The notes: generated by a model from the sequence alone, not told the origin. 37,278 bases of DNA from CAZLRH01 sp964562015 (GCA_964562015.1 CAZLRH010000030.1:1-37278); one strand, 5' to 3'. Numbered from the stretch's first letter, positions 15,865 to 23,361 are shown. Numbers and translations: made by a program.

Positions 15865-18039
15865 ATGCCGCACGGTAAAGAAATCCGCTTGGGTCCGGTC
15901 CGGCCGTATGACGTGATTGTCTGCGGCGCCGGACACGCCGGCTGCGAGGCTGCCCTGGCCGCCGCGCGCATGGGCGCGGACGTGCTGATGCTGTCGGGCA
16001 ACATCGACACCATCGCCCAGATGAGCTGTAATCCGGCCATTGGCGGCCAGGCCAAAGGCCACATGGTGCGCGAGATCGATGCCCTCGGCGGCGAGATGGC
16101 CGTGAATGCCGATGTTACGGCCATTCAGTTTCGGCTGCTCAATGCCTCGAAGGGCCCAGCCGTCCAGGCCCCGCGCGCCCAGTGTGACAAAAAGGCCTAC
16201 CAGTTCCGCATGAAGCATGTGCTGGAATTACAGGAGCATTTGACACTTTTCCAGGCCCTGGTCACGGCCCTGATTTTTAAGGGCGACGCCGTGGTGGGTG
16301 TCCGCACCAACCTGGATCTGGAGTTTTACGGCAAAACGGTCGTGGTGACGACCGGCACGTTTCTGCGCGGCCTCATGCACATCGGCCGCAATAAGAATGA
16401 AGGCGGCAGGCTGGGGGACTTTTCCGCCAAGAGTCTCTCGTCGAGCTTTGTTGAAGCCGGGATCGAGCTTGAGCGCCTAAAGACCGGCACGCCGCCGCGC
16501 ATCCTGGGTGGTTCCATTGATTACACCAAGTGCCGGGAACAACCCGGTGACGCCAAGCCGACCCTCTTCGCTTTTTACGACACCCGCTACGGCATCGACT
16601 CCGAAATGTTCCACGTGGAACAATCCAGCAAGGGCACTAAGGCGACTGAAGCGACTGAGGGCGGTGAGGGAATCAAGGGTGGGGCGGAATCCAATGAAGC
16701 TGGGGCTTCGAAGCCTCAGTCGCCTCAGCATCCTCAACCCCTTCAGTCGCCTCATGCTGCTCAGTCGCCAGCCGCCTCCTTTCCCAACTTGTTCCACGTG
16801 GAACATCGGCCGGGTCAGGAGCTCCTGGGCTGGCGGCCGGGCCAAAACCAGGTGTCGTGCTGGATTACCGATACCGGGCCCGACACCGCGCGCATTGTGC
16901 GCGACAATCTGCACCTCTCCGCCATGTATGCGGGCGAAATCGAGGGTGTTGGCCCGCGGTACTGTCCGTCCATCGAGGACAAATTCGTGCGCTTCGCCGA
17001 CAAGCCGACGCACCGGCTTTTCCTCGAGCCCGAAGGCCGCAACACCGACGAATGGTACATCAACGGGCTTTCGACTTCTTTGCCCTTCGAGGTGCAGATG
17101 CAACTCCTGCACAGCATTCCCGGCCTGGAGCGAGCGGTGCTGTTGCGGCCGGCCTATGCCGTCGAATACGATTTCGCGCCCCCCACCCAGCTTCACCCCT
17201 CGCTGGAATCAAAAAAGGTGTCTCATCTTTTTTTCGCTGGACAAATTAACGGCACCTCGGGGTATGAAGAAGCGGCCAGCCAAGGGCTGATCGCCGGCAT
17301 CAATGCGGTGCTCAAAGTTCGAGGCGAGACGCCCATGATCCTTGGCCGTCACGAGGCCTACATCGGCGTTTTGGTGGATGATCTCGTTACCAAAGGCACG
17401 CGCGAACCCTACCGCATGTTCACGAGCCGGGCGGAATACCGGCTGCTTTTCAATCACGGCAGCGCGGAGCTTCGTCTTCTGCAACATGCTGCCAAGCACG
17501 GCCTTGTGCCACAGGTACGCCTGGCCCGCATGCAGGAAAAGTCCCGGCAGGTCTTGGAGTGGGTCGAGCGCCTGGAGGTAGAGCGCGCACCTGGAGGCTG
17601 CGCGGCCGACCTCTTGCGGCGCACCATGCCCAAGACTCGCCACGGCCCAGCCGACGAGGATGGGGCAGGGGAGCCTGCGACTTGCGCGCCCTTGGATTTT
17701 GCGAATGCCGCCGCGCCTTTGCCGCCACCGTTGCCCGACGGACTGCCATCCGCGTTCCTCGCGCTTTCGAGTGCGGTACGGGAAGAAGTGGTCTATCGCA
17801 TCCGCTACCGCAGTTACCTGGATCGGGAAATGCGGCAGGTGGAGAAATTCCGGCATCTGGAAAATATTCGCGTGCCGGCGAACCTCGATTACGGGGCCGT
17901 CCATGGCCTCCGCGCGGAAAGCCGCCAAAAACTCACGACGGTCCGGCCCGCCACGCTCGCGCAGGCGCAACGCATCAGCGGCGTCAGCCCGGCCGATATT
18001 TCAGTGTTGCTCGTGGCCGTGCGGGCGCAGGCGGGCTGA
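15865..18039 (+). CDS. mnmG: tRNA uridine-5-carboxymethylaminomethyl enzyme MnmG (GidA), with internal insertion
   Basis: FAD-dependent partner of MnmE. 724 aa against about 630 in most bacteria. The FAD motif VIVCGAGHAGCEAAL is at about residues 14-28, followed by MSCNPAIGGQAKGH, the LKTGTPPRI substrate loop, PRYCPSIEDK, LEPEGRNTDEWYINGLSTSLP and FFAGQINGTSGYEEAASQGL. About 90 extra residues lie between FYDTR (about 240) and SCWITDTG (about 331). They are low-complexity (Gly/Glu, then Gln/Pro/Ser/His) and are flanked by FHVEQ and FHVEH, each encoded by a perfect parS-like palindrome. A smaller Pro/Ala-rich insertion occurs near residues 570-630. I chose the ATG at 15865; a TTG at 15844 adds seven residues. 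The usual neighbours rsmG, parA and parB are not next to it. Confidence 0.97.
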   Translation: MPHGKEIRLGPVRPYDVIVCGAGHAGCEAALAAARMGADVLMLSGNIDTIAQMSCNPAIGGQAKGHMVREIDALGGEMAVNADVTAIQFRLLNASKGPAVQAPRAQCDKKAYQFRMKHVLELQEHLTLFQALVTALIFKGDAVVGVRTNLDLEFYGKTVVVTTGTFLRGLMHIGRNKNEGGRLGDFSAKSLSSSFVEAGIELERLKTGTPPRILGGSIDYTKCREQPGDAKPTLFAFYDTRYGIDSEMFHVEQSSKGTKATEATEGGEGIKGGAESNEAGASKPQSPQHPQPLQSPHAAQSPAASFPNLFHVEHRPGQELLGWRPGQNQVSCWITDTGPDTARIVRDNLHLSAMYAGEIEGVGPRYCPSIEDKFVRFADKPTHRLFLEPEGRNTDEWYINGLSTSLPFEVQMQLLHSIPGLERAVLLRPAYAVEYDFAPPTQLHPSLESKKVSHLFFAGQINGTSGYEEAASQGLIAGINAVLKVRGETPMILGRHEAYIGVLVDDLVTKGTREPYRMFTSRAEYRLLFNHGSAELRLLQHAAKHGLVPQVRLARMQEKSRQVLEWVERLEVERAPGGCAADLLRRTMPKTRHGPADEDGAGEPATCAPLDFANAAAPLPPPLPDGLPSAFLALSSAVREEVVYRIRYRSYLDREMRQVEKFRHLENIRVPANLDYGAVHGLRAESRQKLTTVRPATLAQAQRISGVSPADISVLLVAVRAQAG
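16607..16622. promoter_or_regulatory. parS: parS-like ParB-binding palindrome, copy 1 (inside mnmG)
   Basis: TGTTCCACGTGGAACA is a perfect 16-bp palindrome that fits the chromosomal parS consensus TGTTNCACGTGNAACA. It encodes MFHVEQ at codons 248-253 of mnmG, just inside the family-atypical insertion. ParB binding is inferred from the sequence. Confidence 0.8.
16623..16789. repeat. Inverted low-complexity repeat arms between the two parS-like sites
   Basis: The left arm contains AAGGCGACTGAAGCGACTGA. The right arm contains CCTCAGTCGCCTCAG and CTTCAGTCGCCTCA, its reverse complement with interruptions. The block therefore has a parS - arm - centre - inverted arm - parS symmetry, stays in frame (183 bp between equivalent parS bases, 61 codons) and is translated within MnmG. 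A related motif occurs at 22029-22058. Confidence 0.65.
16790..16805. promoter_or_regulatory. parS: parS-like ParB-binding palindrome, copy 2 (inside mnmG)
   Basis: A second perfect TGTTCCACGTGGAACA, 183 bp after the first. It encodes LFHVEH at codons 309-314 of mnmG, at the other end of the insertion. Two identical 16-mers this close together are very unlikely by chance. Confidence 0.8.
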
Positions 18040-18103
18040 CGCAGATTACGTAGAAGTCCTCTTTTGCTTTTCCCTGTGATGCGCGTAGGCTGGTCGATTC
18101 TCT

Positions 18104-19255
18104 TTGAAAAAGCCTGCGCACAAAACGTCCCTCCCCTCCCGCTGGCACGCCACGGGCGCCGAATTGCTGGCGGCGATGCACCGCGCCATCGTCGCCGCGC
18201 GGGAAACCGTGCGGCTGGAAATGTACATCATCCAGGACAGCCCGCTGGCGCAGCATTTTCGCGCCGCCCTGGTGGCCGCCGCCCATCGCGGCGTGCGCGT
18301 GCGGGTGCTGGCCGACGCCTGGGGTTCGTCATCACTTTCTAATGCTTTTTATGATCCTATCGTAAAGGCCGGCGGCGAGTTCCGCTTCTTCAACCCGCTG
18401 ACGCCTTGGCGCATGGGCCTGCGCGACCACCGCAAGCTGCTCGTGTGCGACGAGCACGCCGCCTTCATTGGCGGCGTGAATCTCGCGCCCGAATACGACG
18501 GCGACGGCCGCCACGACGGCTGGCGCGACCTGGGCCTCGAGGTGGACGGCGCGCTGGCGGTGGAACTCGCGCAAGCGTTCGACGAAATGTACGAACGCGC
18601 GGATTTCCGCCACCGGCCTTACGCCTGGCTGGGCCGTTCCACGCGCCAGCGCGCGGTCACCGTCGGGCCGGCGACGCTGCTGCTGAGCGCGCCCGGCTGG
18701 CAGCGCAACCCGCTCATCCGCACGCTCGAGGCCGATTTCAATGCCGCCAAAAAAATCCAGATCATGAGCGCGTATTTCCTGCCGAACCTGCGGCTGCGGC
18801 ACTTCCTGCGGCGCGCGGCGCGGCGCGGCGCGCAGGTGCAGCTCCTGCTGGCGGGGAAGTCGGACGTGCCCATCATGCACGCAGCCACCCGCGGCCTGTA
18901 CCGGCACCTGCTGCGCGAGGGGGTCGAAATTTACGAGTATCAACCGCAAATACTCCATGCCAAGCTCATCGTGGTGGACGAGCGCATCGTTTATGCGGGG
19001 TCCGCCAACCTCGACGTGCGCAGCCTGTATTTGAATTACGAGTTGCTGGTGCGCCTGGAGGACCCCGCGCTGGCCCGCCAAGCCTCTGCGCTGTTTACCG
19101 CCGACCTGCAGCATTGCCGGCACCTGGGCCACGAGGCCTGGATCAAATCGCGCCACTGGTGGGAGCGCCTCAAGAGCCGCGTGGCGTACCTCTTGCTCAC
19201 CGAACTCGACCCCTTTCTCGCCGCGTACCAGACCAAACGGCTGCGGTTGCCGTAA
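18104..19255 (+). CDS. Phospholipase D / cardiolipin synthase family protein
   Basis: 383 aa with two HKD phosphodiesterase motifs: DHRKLLVCDEHAAFIGGVNLAP (about residues 108-129) and LHAKLIVVDERIVYAGSANLDVRS (about 284-307). The spacing fits bacterial ClsB/C-type synthases, which join phosphatidylglycerol molecules or transfer phosphatidyl groups at the membrane face. There is no N-terminal transmembrane pair, as in ClsB. The start is a TTG at 18104, since no ATG or GTG is in frame close upstream of the first conserved segment. It lies 64 bp after mnmG on the same strand. Confidence 0.88.
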   Translation: MKKPAHKTSLPSRWHATGAELLAAMHRAIVAARETVRLEMYIIQDSPLAQHFRAALVAAAHRGVRVRVLADAWGSSSLSNAFYDPIVKAGGEFRFFNPLTPWRMGLRDHRKLLVCDEHAAFIGGVNLAPEYDGDGRHDGWRDLGLEVDGALAVELAQAFDEMYERADFRHRPYAWLGRSTRQRAVTVGPATLLLSAPGWQRNPLIRTLEADFNAAKKIQIMSAYFLPNLRLRHFLRRAARRGAQVQLLLAGKSDVPIMHAATRGLYRHLLREGVEIYEYQPQILHAKLIVVDERIVYAGSANLDVRSLYLNYELLVRLEDPALARQASALFTADLQHCRHLGHEAWIKSRHWWERLKSRVAYLLLTELDPFLAAYQTKRLRLP

Positions 19256-19308
19256 GCAAACACCGGCCAAGCTCGCCCAATCGGAAGAACTTATGGGAGA
19301 ATGAAGCC

Positions 19309-19491
19309 ATGTCAGAAATTCCTGAAGACTCCGTGGTGACCGAGGTGCGAGCGGCCCGGACGGCCATTCTCAAGCGGTTCAAGTACGATGTGCGGGCGCT
19401 ACTGCAAGACGCGATGCGGCGCCAGCACGCCGCAGGACCGTCCGTGGTTTCGTTTGCACGTAAATCAGCACGGCGCAAGAAGAGCGCGTAA
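19309..19491 (+). CDS. Small basic protein of unknown function (antitoxin-like)
   Basis: 60 aa starting MSEIPEDSVVTEVRAARTAI at the ATG at 19309. A GGGAGA Shine-Dalgarno-like sequence lies about 10 bp before it. The first 40 residues form a predicted amphipathic helix with the pattern EVRAARTAILKRFKYDVRALLQD, then a basic tail (ARKSARRKKSA). I recall short proteins with EVRxxRxxxxxRFxYDxxAxxxD in other bacteria, often annotated as hypothetical or antitoxin-like. No toxin gene is adjacent. It follows the phospholipase D gene by 53 bp. Confidence 0.65.
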   Translation: MSEIPEDSVVTEVRAARTAILKRFKYDVRALLQDAMRRQHAAGPSVVSFARKSARRKKSA

Positions 19492-19622
19492 TTTCCAGCC
19501 ATCACTTCGGTTTTGAGCCGTACTGGCTGGCAGATAGACAATTAGCGAGTAAACTGGACCCTTTCGCGTTAGATTCGTCTCTCCACCCGGCAAATTACTC
19601 GTAACAAAGAGGCAACGAACAG

Positions 19623-19641
19623 GTTACGGAACGTTCGTAAC
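19623..19641. promoter_or_regulatory. Near-perfect palindrome upstream of the PhoB-like gene
   Basis: GTTACGGAACGTTCGTAAC is an 18-bp perfect palindrome (GTTACG AACGTT CGTAAC) with one extra G. A further GTAAC lies at 19601-19605, giving three spaced GTAAC/GTTAC units. It is about 60 bp upstream of the likely -10. A regulator site, possibly autoregulatory, is inferred. Confidence 0.5.
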
Positions 19642-19698
19642 ATTCGCAAATGCTTGCCCGCAAGCGGCTTAACGAAATAACGCCCGGCTTGCCATATC

Positions 19699-19707
19699 TG
19701 TTATACT
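19699..19707 (+). promoter_or_regulatory. Extended -10 promoter of the PhoB/PhoR-like genes
   Basis: TGTTATACT combines the TGn extension with TATACT, five of six matches to TATAAT. No recognisable -35 lies 17 bp upstream, which is typical of activator-dependent promoters. It is about 70 bp ahead of the ATG at 19775. Confidence 0.45.
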
Positions 19708-19774
19708 GGGCGAAGGTTAGCGTGCTCGACGGCTCCGCCGCTGGGCCGCCCCGAACCCGCCGGCCCAATCCAAA

Positions 19775-20476
19775 ATGAAAACGAACACCGAAAAGAAAAT
19801 TCTCGTGGTGGACGACGAGCACGACGTCACGGAATTGCTCGAGTACAAACTGAAGCAGCAAAATTACCACGTGCAGGCCATCAACGACCCGCTGATGATC
19901 ATGGGCACGGCCCGGCAGTTTCAGCCCGACCTCGTCATCCTCGATATCATGATGCCGGAATTGAACGGCATCCAGATCTGCCGGATGCTGCGCGCCGACC
20001 CGCTGATGAAAGAAGTGCCGATTATTTTCCTGACCGCCCGCGGCGAGATCGAGGACCGCGTCAAGGGTTTTGAAACCGGCGCGGACGACTATGTGTCCAA
20101 GCCCTTCGACACGCGCGAGCTGCTCTTGCGCATCCAGGCGATGTTCAAGCGCCTCGGCCAGCAAAACGGCGCCATGAGCGAAAAAACCCTGAATATCGGC
20201 GGCGTGCTGGTGGACATCGAAAAACACCGGCTGGTGGTGCGCGAGGCGGAAGTCGAACTGACGGCGACGGAATTTCGCCTGCTGCGGTTGCTGATGGAGC
20301 GCAAGGGGCGCGTGCAAAGCCGCGAAAATCTGCTGGTCAATGTATGGAACTATGAGGCCGACATCGAAACGCGCACAGTGGACACGCACATCCGCCGCTT
20401 GCGCGAAAAGCTCGGGCCGGAGGCGGACATTATTGAAACCGTGCGCGGCGTGGGCTACCGGGCGGTGGATGTGTAA
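19775..20476 (+). CDS. PhoB/OmpR-family response regulator
   Basis: 233 aa. The receiver domain (residues 8-125) has the acidic pair D13/D14, phospho-acceptor D57 in LVILDIMMPELNG, T87 in FLTARG and K109 in SKPF. A winged-helix DNA-binding domain (about residues 138-232) ends VDTHIRRLREKLG...VRGVGYRAVDV, typical of PhoB-type regulators. It is paired with the histidine kinase 211 bp downstream; together they resemble PhoB/PhoR, the phosphate-starvation system, but no pst or phoU gene is present to prove that ligand. Upstream lie a palindrome (19623-19641) and an extended -10. Confidence 0.93.
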   Translation: MKTNTEKKILVVDDEHDVTELLEYKLKQQNYHVQAINDPLMIMGTARQFQPDLVILDIMMPELNGIQICRMLRADPLMKEVPIIFLTARGEIEDRVKGFETGADDYVSKPFDTRELLLRIQAMFKRLGQQNGAMSEKTLNIGGVLVDIEKHRLVVREAEVELTATEFRLLRLLMERKGRVQSRENLLVNVWNYEADIETRTVDTHIRRLREKLGPEADIIETVRGVGYRAVDV

Positions 20477-20549
20477 AGTTATTTGCGCTCAGCCCGCGAG
20501 CAAGGGCACCACCCGAATTTCTCCGTCCATACTCAAATCACCTGGTTTC

Positions 20550-20623
20550 GTAGCGCGGGGCTTTAGCCCGTGCGCTGTGAGGCAGAAACTGAAAACCGTG
20601 CGCGGGCTAAAGCCCCGCGCTAC
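20550..20623. repeat. REP-like inverted repeat between regulator and kinase genes
   Basis: The left arm GTAGCGCGGGGCTTTAGCCCG... (20550-20575) and right arm ...CGGGCTAAAGCCCCGCGCTAC (20598-20623) match as inverted repeats at 24 of 26 positions around a 22-bp loop. Each arm also carries the short internal palindrome GGGCTTTAGCCC or its partner. It lies in the 211-bp gap of the two-component pair and could act as a transcript stabiliser or attenuator as well as being a mobile REP element. Confidence 0.75.
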
Positions 20624-20687
20624 CAAATACACTCACACCGCCAGTTTCGCGTTCCCTTTGCGGGCAATCCTGATTTCCTAGCCGTCC

Positions 20688-21956
20688 ATGTGGGAAGCCT
20701 TCGCTCTGCTGTTCCTCGTGGTCGCTGCGGCACTCGCCTGGCGGCTGCGCGCCTTGCAGCGGGCCTTGCGCGACCTGGCCGACGCCGCCGAATCCCGCAC
20801 GCCGCTGATTGCGGAATCCGGGCGCGCCCTGCGCCAGCGGTTTCATTTGGCGCGGCTGCACACGGCCCTCAATGATCTCGTGGCCCGCCATGCGCAGGCC
20901 AGCCGGCAGGAGCAAGGTTATCTCGCGCAGATTGAAGCGACGCTCGGTAACATCAAGGAGGCTGTCCTCATCATCAACGCCGGCCAGCGCGTCATGCTCG
21001 CCAATGCCGCGGCGGCGGAACTGCTCGGGGCCGAACGCGTAGCACCGGGCCAGCGCCTGGAATCCGCGGTGCGCGGGGCCGACTTGCTCGATTATATTTA
21101 TCGCACCGTGCAGGGCGAGAGCCTGCCGCGCGCGGAATTCGCGCTGCCGCGCGGGCGTGAGCAGACGCTTTGGCTCGAACTCTCCGGCGCGCCGGTGGCC
21201 GAGGCCGGCCCGGACGGCCAAAAGTTATTCCTGTTCGTGCTGCACGACATCACGCGCTTGAAGAATCTGGAAAACGTGCGCAAGGAATTCGTTGCCAATG
21301 TCTCGCATGAATTGCGCACGCCGGTGACCATCATCAAGGGCTTTGCGGACATGCTGGTCGAGGACGACGCCACGCTGTCCGAAAAGGACCGGCTGCGCTT
21401 TCTCGAAAAAATTCGCCGCAACACCACCCGCATCGCGGCCCTGGTGGACGACCTGCTCACGCTCTCGCGCCTCGAAAGCGATCAGGAGCGCCTGGACGCG
21501 AAACCGCACTCCCTGCGCGCCCTGGTGGAGGAAAGCGCGGCGGATTTCGCCGACCGGTTCCGCGAGGCCGGCGTGAGCTTCGACTCCGATCTGCGCCACC
21601 ACAGCGATTTGTTGGCGTTGGATCCGCTGAAAATTTCGCAGGTGTTTCATAATCTTTTGGACAATTGTTTCCGCTACGCGAAGGGCTTTACCCGCGTGCG
21701 CATCCTCACCCGCGAGGAGGACGGCGTCGTGCGCGTGACCATCGAGGACAACGGTTGCGGCGTGCCCGCGGGGGACGTGCCGCATCTGTTCGAGCGGTTT
21801 TACCGCGTGGACAAAAGCCGCTCGCGCGAGGGCGGCGGTACCGGCCTCGGCCTTTCCATTGTGAAACACATCGTGCAGCAACACGGCGGCACGGTGGCCT
21901 GCGAAAGCGAGGAGCGCGTCGGCACCCGGCTGCATTTCACGCTGCCGGTGAAATGA
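20688..21956 (+). CDS. PhoR-like sensor histidine kinase
   Basis: 422 aa. One N-terminal transmembrane helix (about residues 4-18) is followed by a coiled linker and a PAS-like domain (about 80-190: IEATLGNIKEAVLIINAGQRVMLAN). The HisKA domain carries H207 in FVANVSHELRTP. The HATPase_c domain has NLLDNCFRY (N box), DNGCGVP (G1), FERFYRVDK (F box) and GGTGLGLSIVKHI (G2). The single helix and lack of a large periplasmic domain match PhoR, which senses the phosphate transporter state rather than an extracellular ligand. It is on the same strand as the response regulator. Confidence 0.93.
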   Translation: MWEAFALLFLVVAAALAWRLRALQRALRDLADAAESRTPLIAESGRALRQRFHLARLHTALNDLVARHAQASRQEQGYLAQIEATLGNIKEAVLIINAGQRVMLANAAAAELLGAERVAPGQRLESAVRGADLLDYIYRTVQGESLPRAEFALPRGREQTLWLELSGAPVAEAGPDGQKLFLFVLHDITRLKNLENVRKEFVANVSHELRTPVTIIKGFADMLVEDDATLSEKDRLRFLEKIRRNTTRIAALVDDLLTLSRLESDQERLDAKPHSLRALVEESAADFADRFREAGVSFDSDLRHHSDLLALDPLKISQVFHNLLDNCFRYAKGFTRVRILTREEDGVVRVTIEDNGCGVPAGDVPHLFERFYRVDKSRSREGGGTGLGLSIVKHIVQQHGGTVACESEERVGTRLHFTLPVK

Positions 21957-22133
21957 GGATTCAATATTCAAAATTGAAGATTCAACAGGGTGACTCCATC
22001 TCCCCTCGGCAAATGATCCCCTCCGGGCCTTCAGTCGCTTCAGCGCCTTGCCGCCTTTCTTCTCCGCGCCTCAGCGGCTCTGCGCAAAAACTTCTTCCGT
22101 GCTTCTCCTGACTCCGCCACCTTCCCTAAAAAT
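21957..22133. other. Convergent intergenic spacer with dispersed CAGTCGC motif
   Basis: Lies between convergent genes. It begins with an A/T-rich imperfect palindrome (TTCAATATTCAAAATTGAA) just after the kinase stop. At 22029-22058 it carries TCAGTCGCTTCAGCGCCTT, closely related to the inverse of the left arm of the mnmG insertion. No clear intrinsic terminator is visible. Confidence 0.5.
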
Positions 22134-23165
22134 CTATTTCGCCGCGGGCTTGGGCGTCAGGGAAATTTCCTGAGCCGTTTTTTCAAACGGATTATCGACG
22201 GTCAATTTGTCCGTGGACAAATGCCAAATCGGTTGCTGCGGGGTGGGCTTGCCATCGGCCGAGCGCACGGCCCAGAGCGCATCGCCCAGAGGTTTGAGGC
22301 TGTCGCCCTTACTCACATAGATGACCGCGCGCTCGACGGTGAGGGTTGCCCCGTTCATTGCCGCAGTACCCGCACGATAGACCAAAACGATGGGCGAGTC
22401 GCCCGAATGCATGAGTTCGGCCACGGCGTTAAGCAGAGGTTTCAGTACCGCCTGCTGGGAATCCGCGCTTAGCCCGGACATCCTCGCCATGGAGTCGAGC
22501 AGCAGCACGGGGGCAATTTCAATCAACGCGGGCGGCGTGTCGCCACCGGCGAGCAAGGGCACGGCGGTGGTGTTGGCGGAGATTTTGGCGAACCAGCGGC
22601 CATTTTGCTTGGTCAACTGGATGCCGGACAACAATTCCTTCGGCAGACCATCCAACGCCGTCAGGCTCGCGGGCACAAAATCATGGCTGGGCGTCGTTTG
22701 CGCGGAGGCTGGAGCGCTGGCCGCCGCAGTCGTGTCGACCGCGATGAAACTATGGCTACGGGCCGCGGGCATATACGGAGCGGGTGGGGGACCGCCTTCG
22801 AGGTAGGCGGTGTAGGTCGTATTTTCCGCCACAATCGGCACTGGACCCGGGCCAACCATGCCGGTGGGCAACTGCGAATGCGCGTAGGAAAGTGAAAGGG
22901 TATCGCCGGTTTTCAGTTTGGTCGCGGTGCGCGGGACATCCACGACGGTCGCTTGCGCGTCCACCTGCTGGCCGTCTTTGCCGGGCGTGAGCTTGACGGA
23001 AGTAACTTTGAGCACGACCTGCTCCGGCGCGGCATCCTGCATTTCCTGATATGCGGCGGGCGAGAGCTCGGCCCGCGCGGAAAAGACCGCAAATCCAGTA
23101 GCCAGCAAGGCCACGGCCAAGACGCGGGAAGACAAAGAGTGCGGGAACAACCGGGAAAGACGCAT
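22134..23165 (-). CDS. Secreted protein of unknown function
   Basis: 343 aa with a signal peptide (about residues 1-32: basic start MRLSRLFPHSLSSR, hydrophobic VLAVALLATGFAVF, cleavage near SARA). Residues about 45-110 (EQVVLKVTSVKLTPG..., GDTLSLSYAH) look like a beta-rich domain. The central region is Ala/Pro/Thr-rich. The C-terminal half (LPKELLSGIQLTKQNGRWFAKISANTTAV...) is mixed alpha/beta. There are no catalytic motifs, cysteines or lipobox. It is unrecognised. It is preceded on the same strand by a structured, terminator-bearing region (23240-23361) that could be its leader. Confidence 0.75.
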   Translation of the reverse strand: MRLSRLFPHSLSSRVLAVALLATGFAVFSARAELSPAAYQEMQDAAPEQVVLKVTSVKLTPGKDGQQVDAQATVVDVPRTATKLKTGDTLSLSYAHSQLPTGMVGPGPVPIVAENTTYTAYLEGGPPPAPYMPAARSHSFIAVDTTAAASAPASAQTTPSHDFVPASLTALDGLPKELLSGIQLTKQNGRWFAKISANTTAVPLLAGGDTPPALIEIAPVLLLDSMARMSGLSADSQQAVLKPLLNAVAELMHSGDSPIVLVYRAGTAAMNGATLTVERAVIYVSKGDSLKPLGDALWAVRSADGKPTPQQPIWHLSTDKLTVDNPFEKTAQEISLTPKPAAK

Positions 23166-23239
23166 CCGAGGAGCTTAACCCATCCAGCACGGAAGCAAAG
23201 CGGCAATTGTGCGGTCGCCGCGGGTGCCTTCGCGCCTCC

Positions 23240-23278
23240 AAAAAGAAAGGCGGGCCGCCTACCCCTAAGCGGCCCGCC
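23240..23278 (-). terminator. Intrinsic terminator upstream of the secreted-protein gene
   Basis: Minus strand: GGCGGGCCGC, 10-nt loop, GCGGCCCGCC, then TTTCTTTTT. A perfect 10-bp GC stem followed by a T-rich tract gives a clear direction. On the plus strand the hairpin is followed only by ACGATTTTC, a weaker match. Confidence 0.85.
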
Positions 23279-23334
23279 ACGATTTTCTATCTCGTTGCTT
23301 GTTACCCCATCTCCCGATGGAGAGTCGAGATAAC
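23240..23334 (-). ncRNA. Candidate small RNA or terminated leader, about 95 nt
   Basis: On the minus strand, after a sigma-54-like element, the sequence contains the pairing TATCTCG/CGAGATA enclosing a small TCTC/GGGAGA hairpin. A strong terminator follows. There is no reading frame. It could be an independent small RNA or an attenuated 5' leader of the secreted-protein gene that starts 75 bp downstream at 23165. I recognise no riboswitch class. Confidence 0.45.
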
Positions 23335-23344
23335 GAAGGATTAA

Positions 23345-23361
23345 ACCATCTTTCGTGCCAA
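23345..23361 (-). promoter_or_regulatory. Sigma-54-like element before the candidate small RNA
   Basis: Minus strand TTGGCACGAAAGATGGT has a perfect TTGGCACG -24 block. The -12 block is TGG instead of TGC at the correct spacing, so it is a near match only. The -24 block is identical to that in front of the RRM gene (26787-26794). Confidence 0.35.

Noticed and set aside
16607..16805. E-box-like or restriction-site explanation (CACGTG) for the two palindromes
   Set aside because: The identity extends over 16 bp and matches the full parS consensus, well beyond the CACGTG core.
23281..23340. Known riboswitch class in the leader of the secreted-protein gene
   Set aside because: I could not match the conserved cores of the common riboswitches such as c-di-GMP, SAM or cobalamin; left as an unclassified structure.
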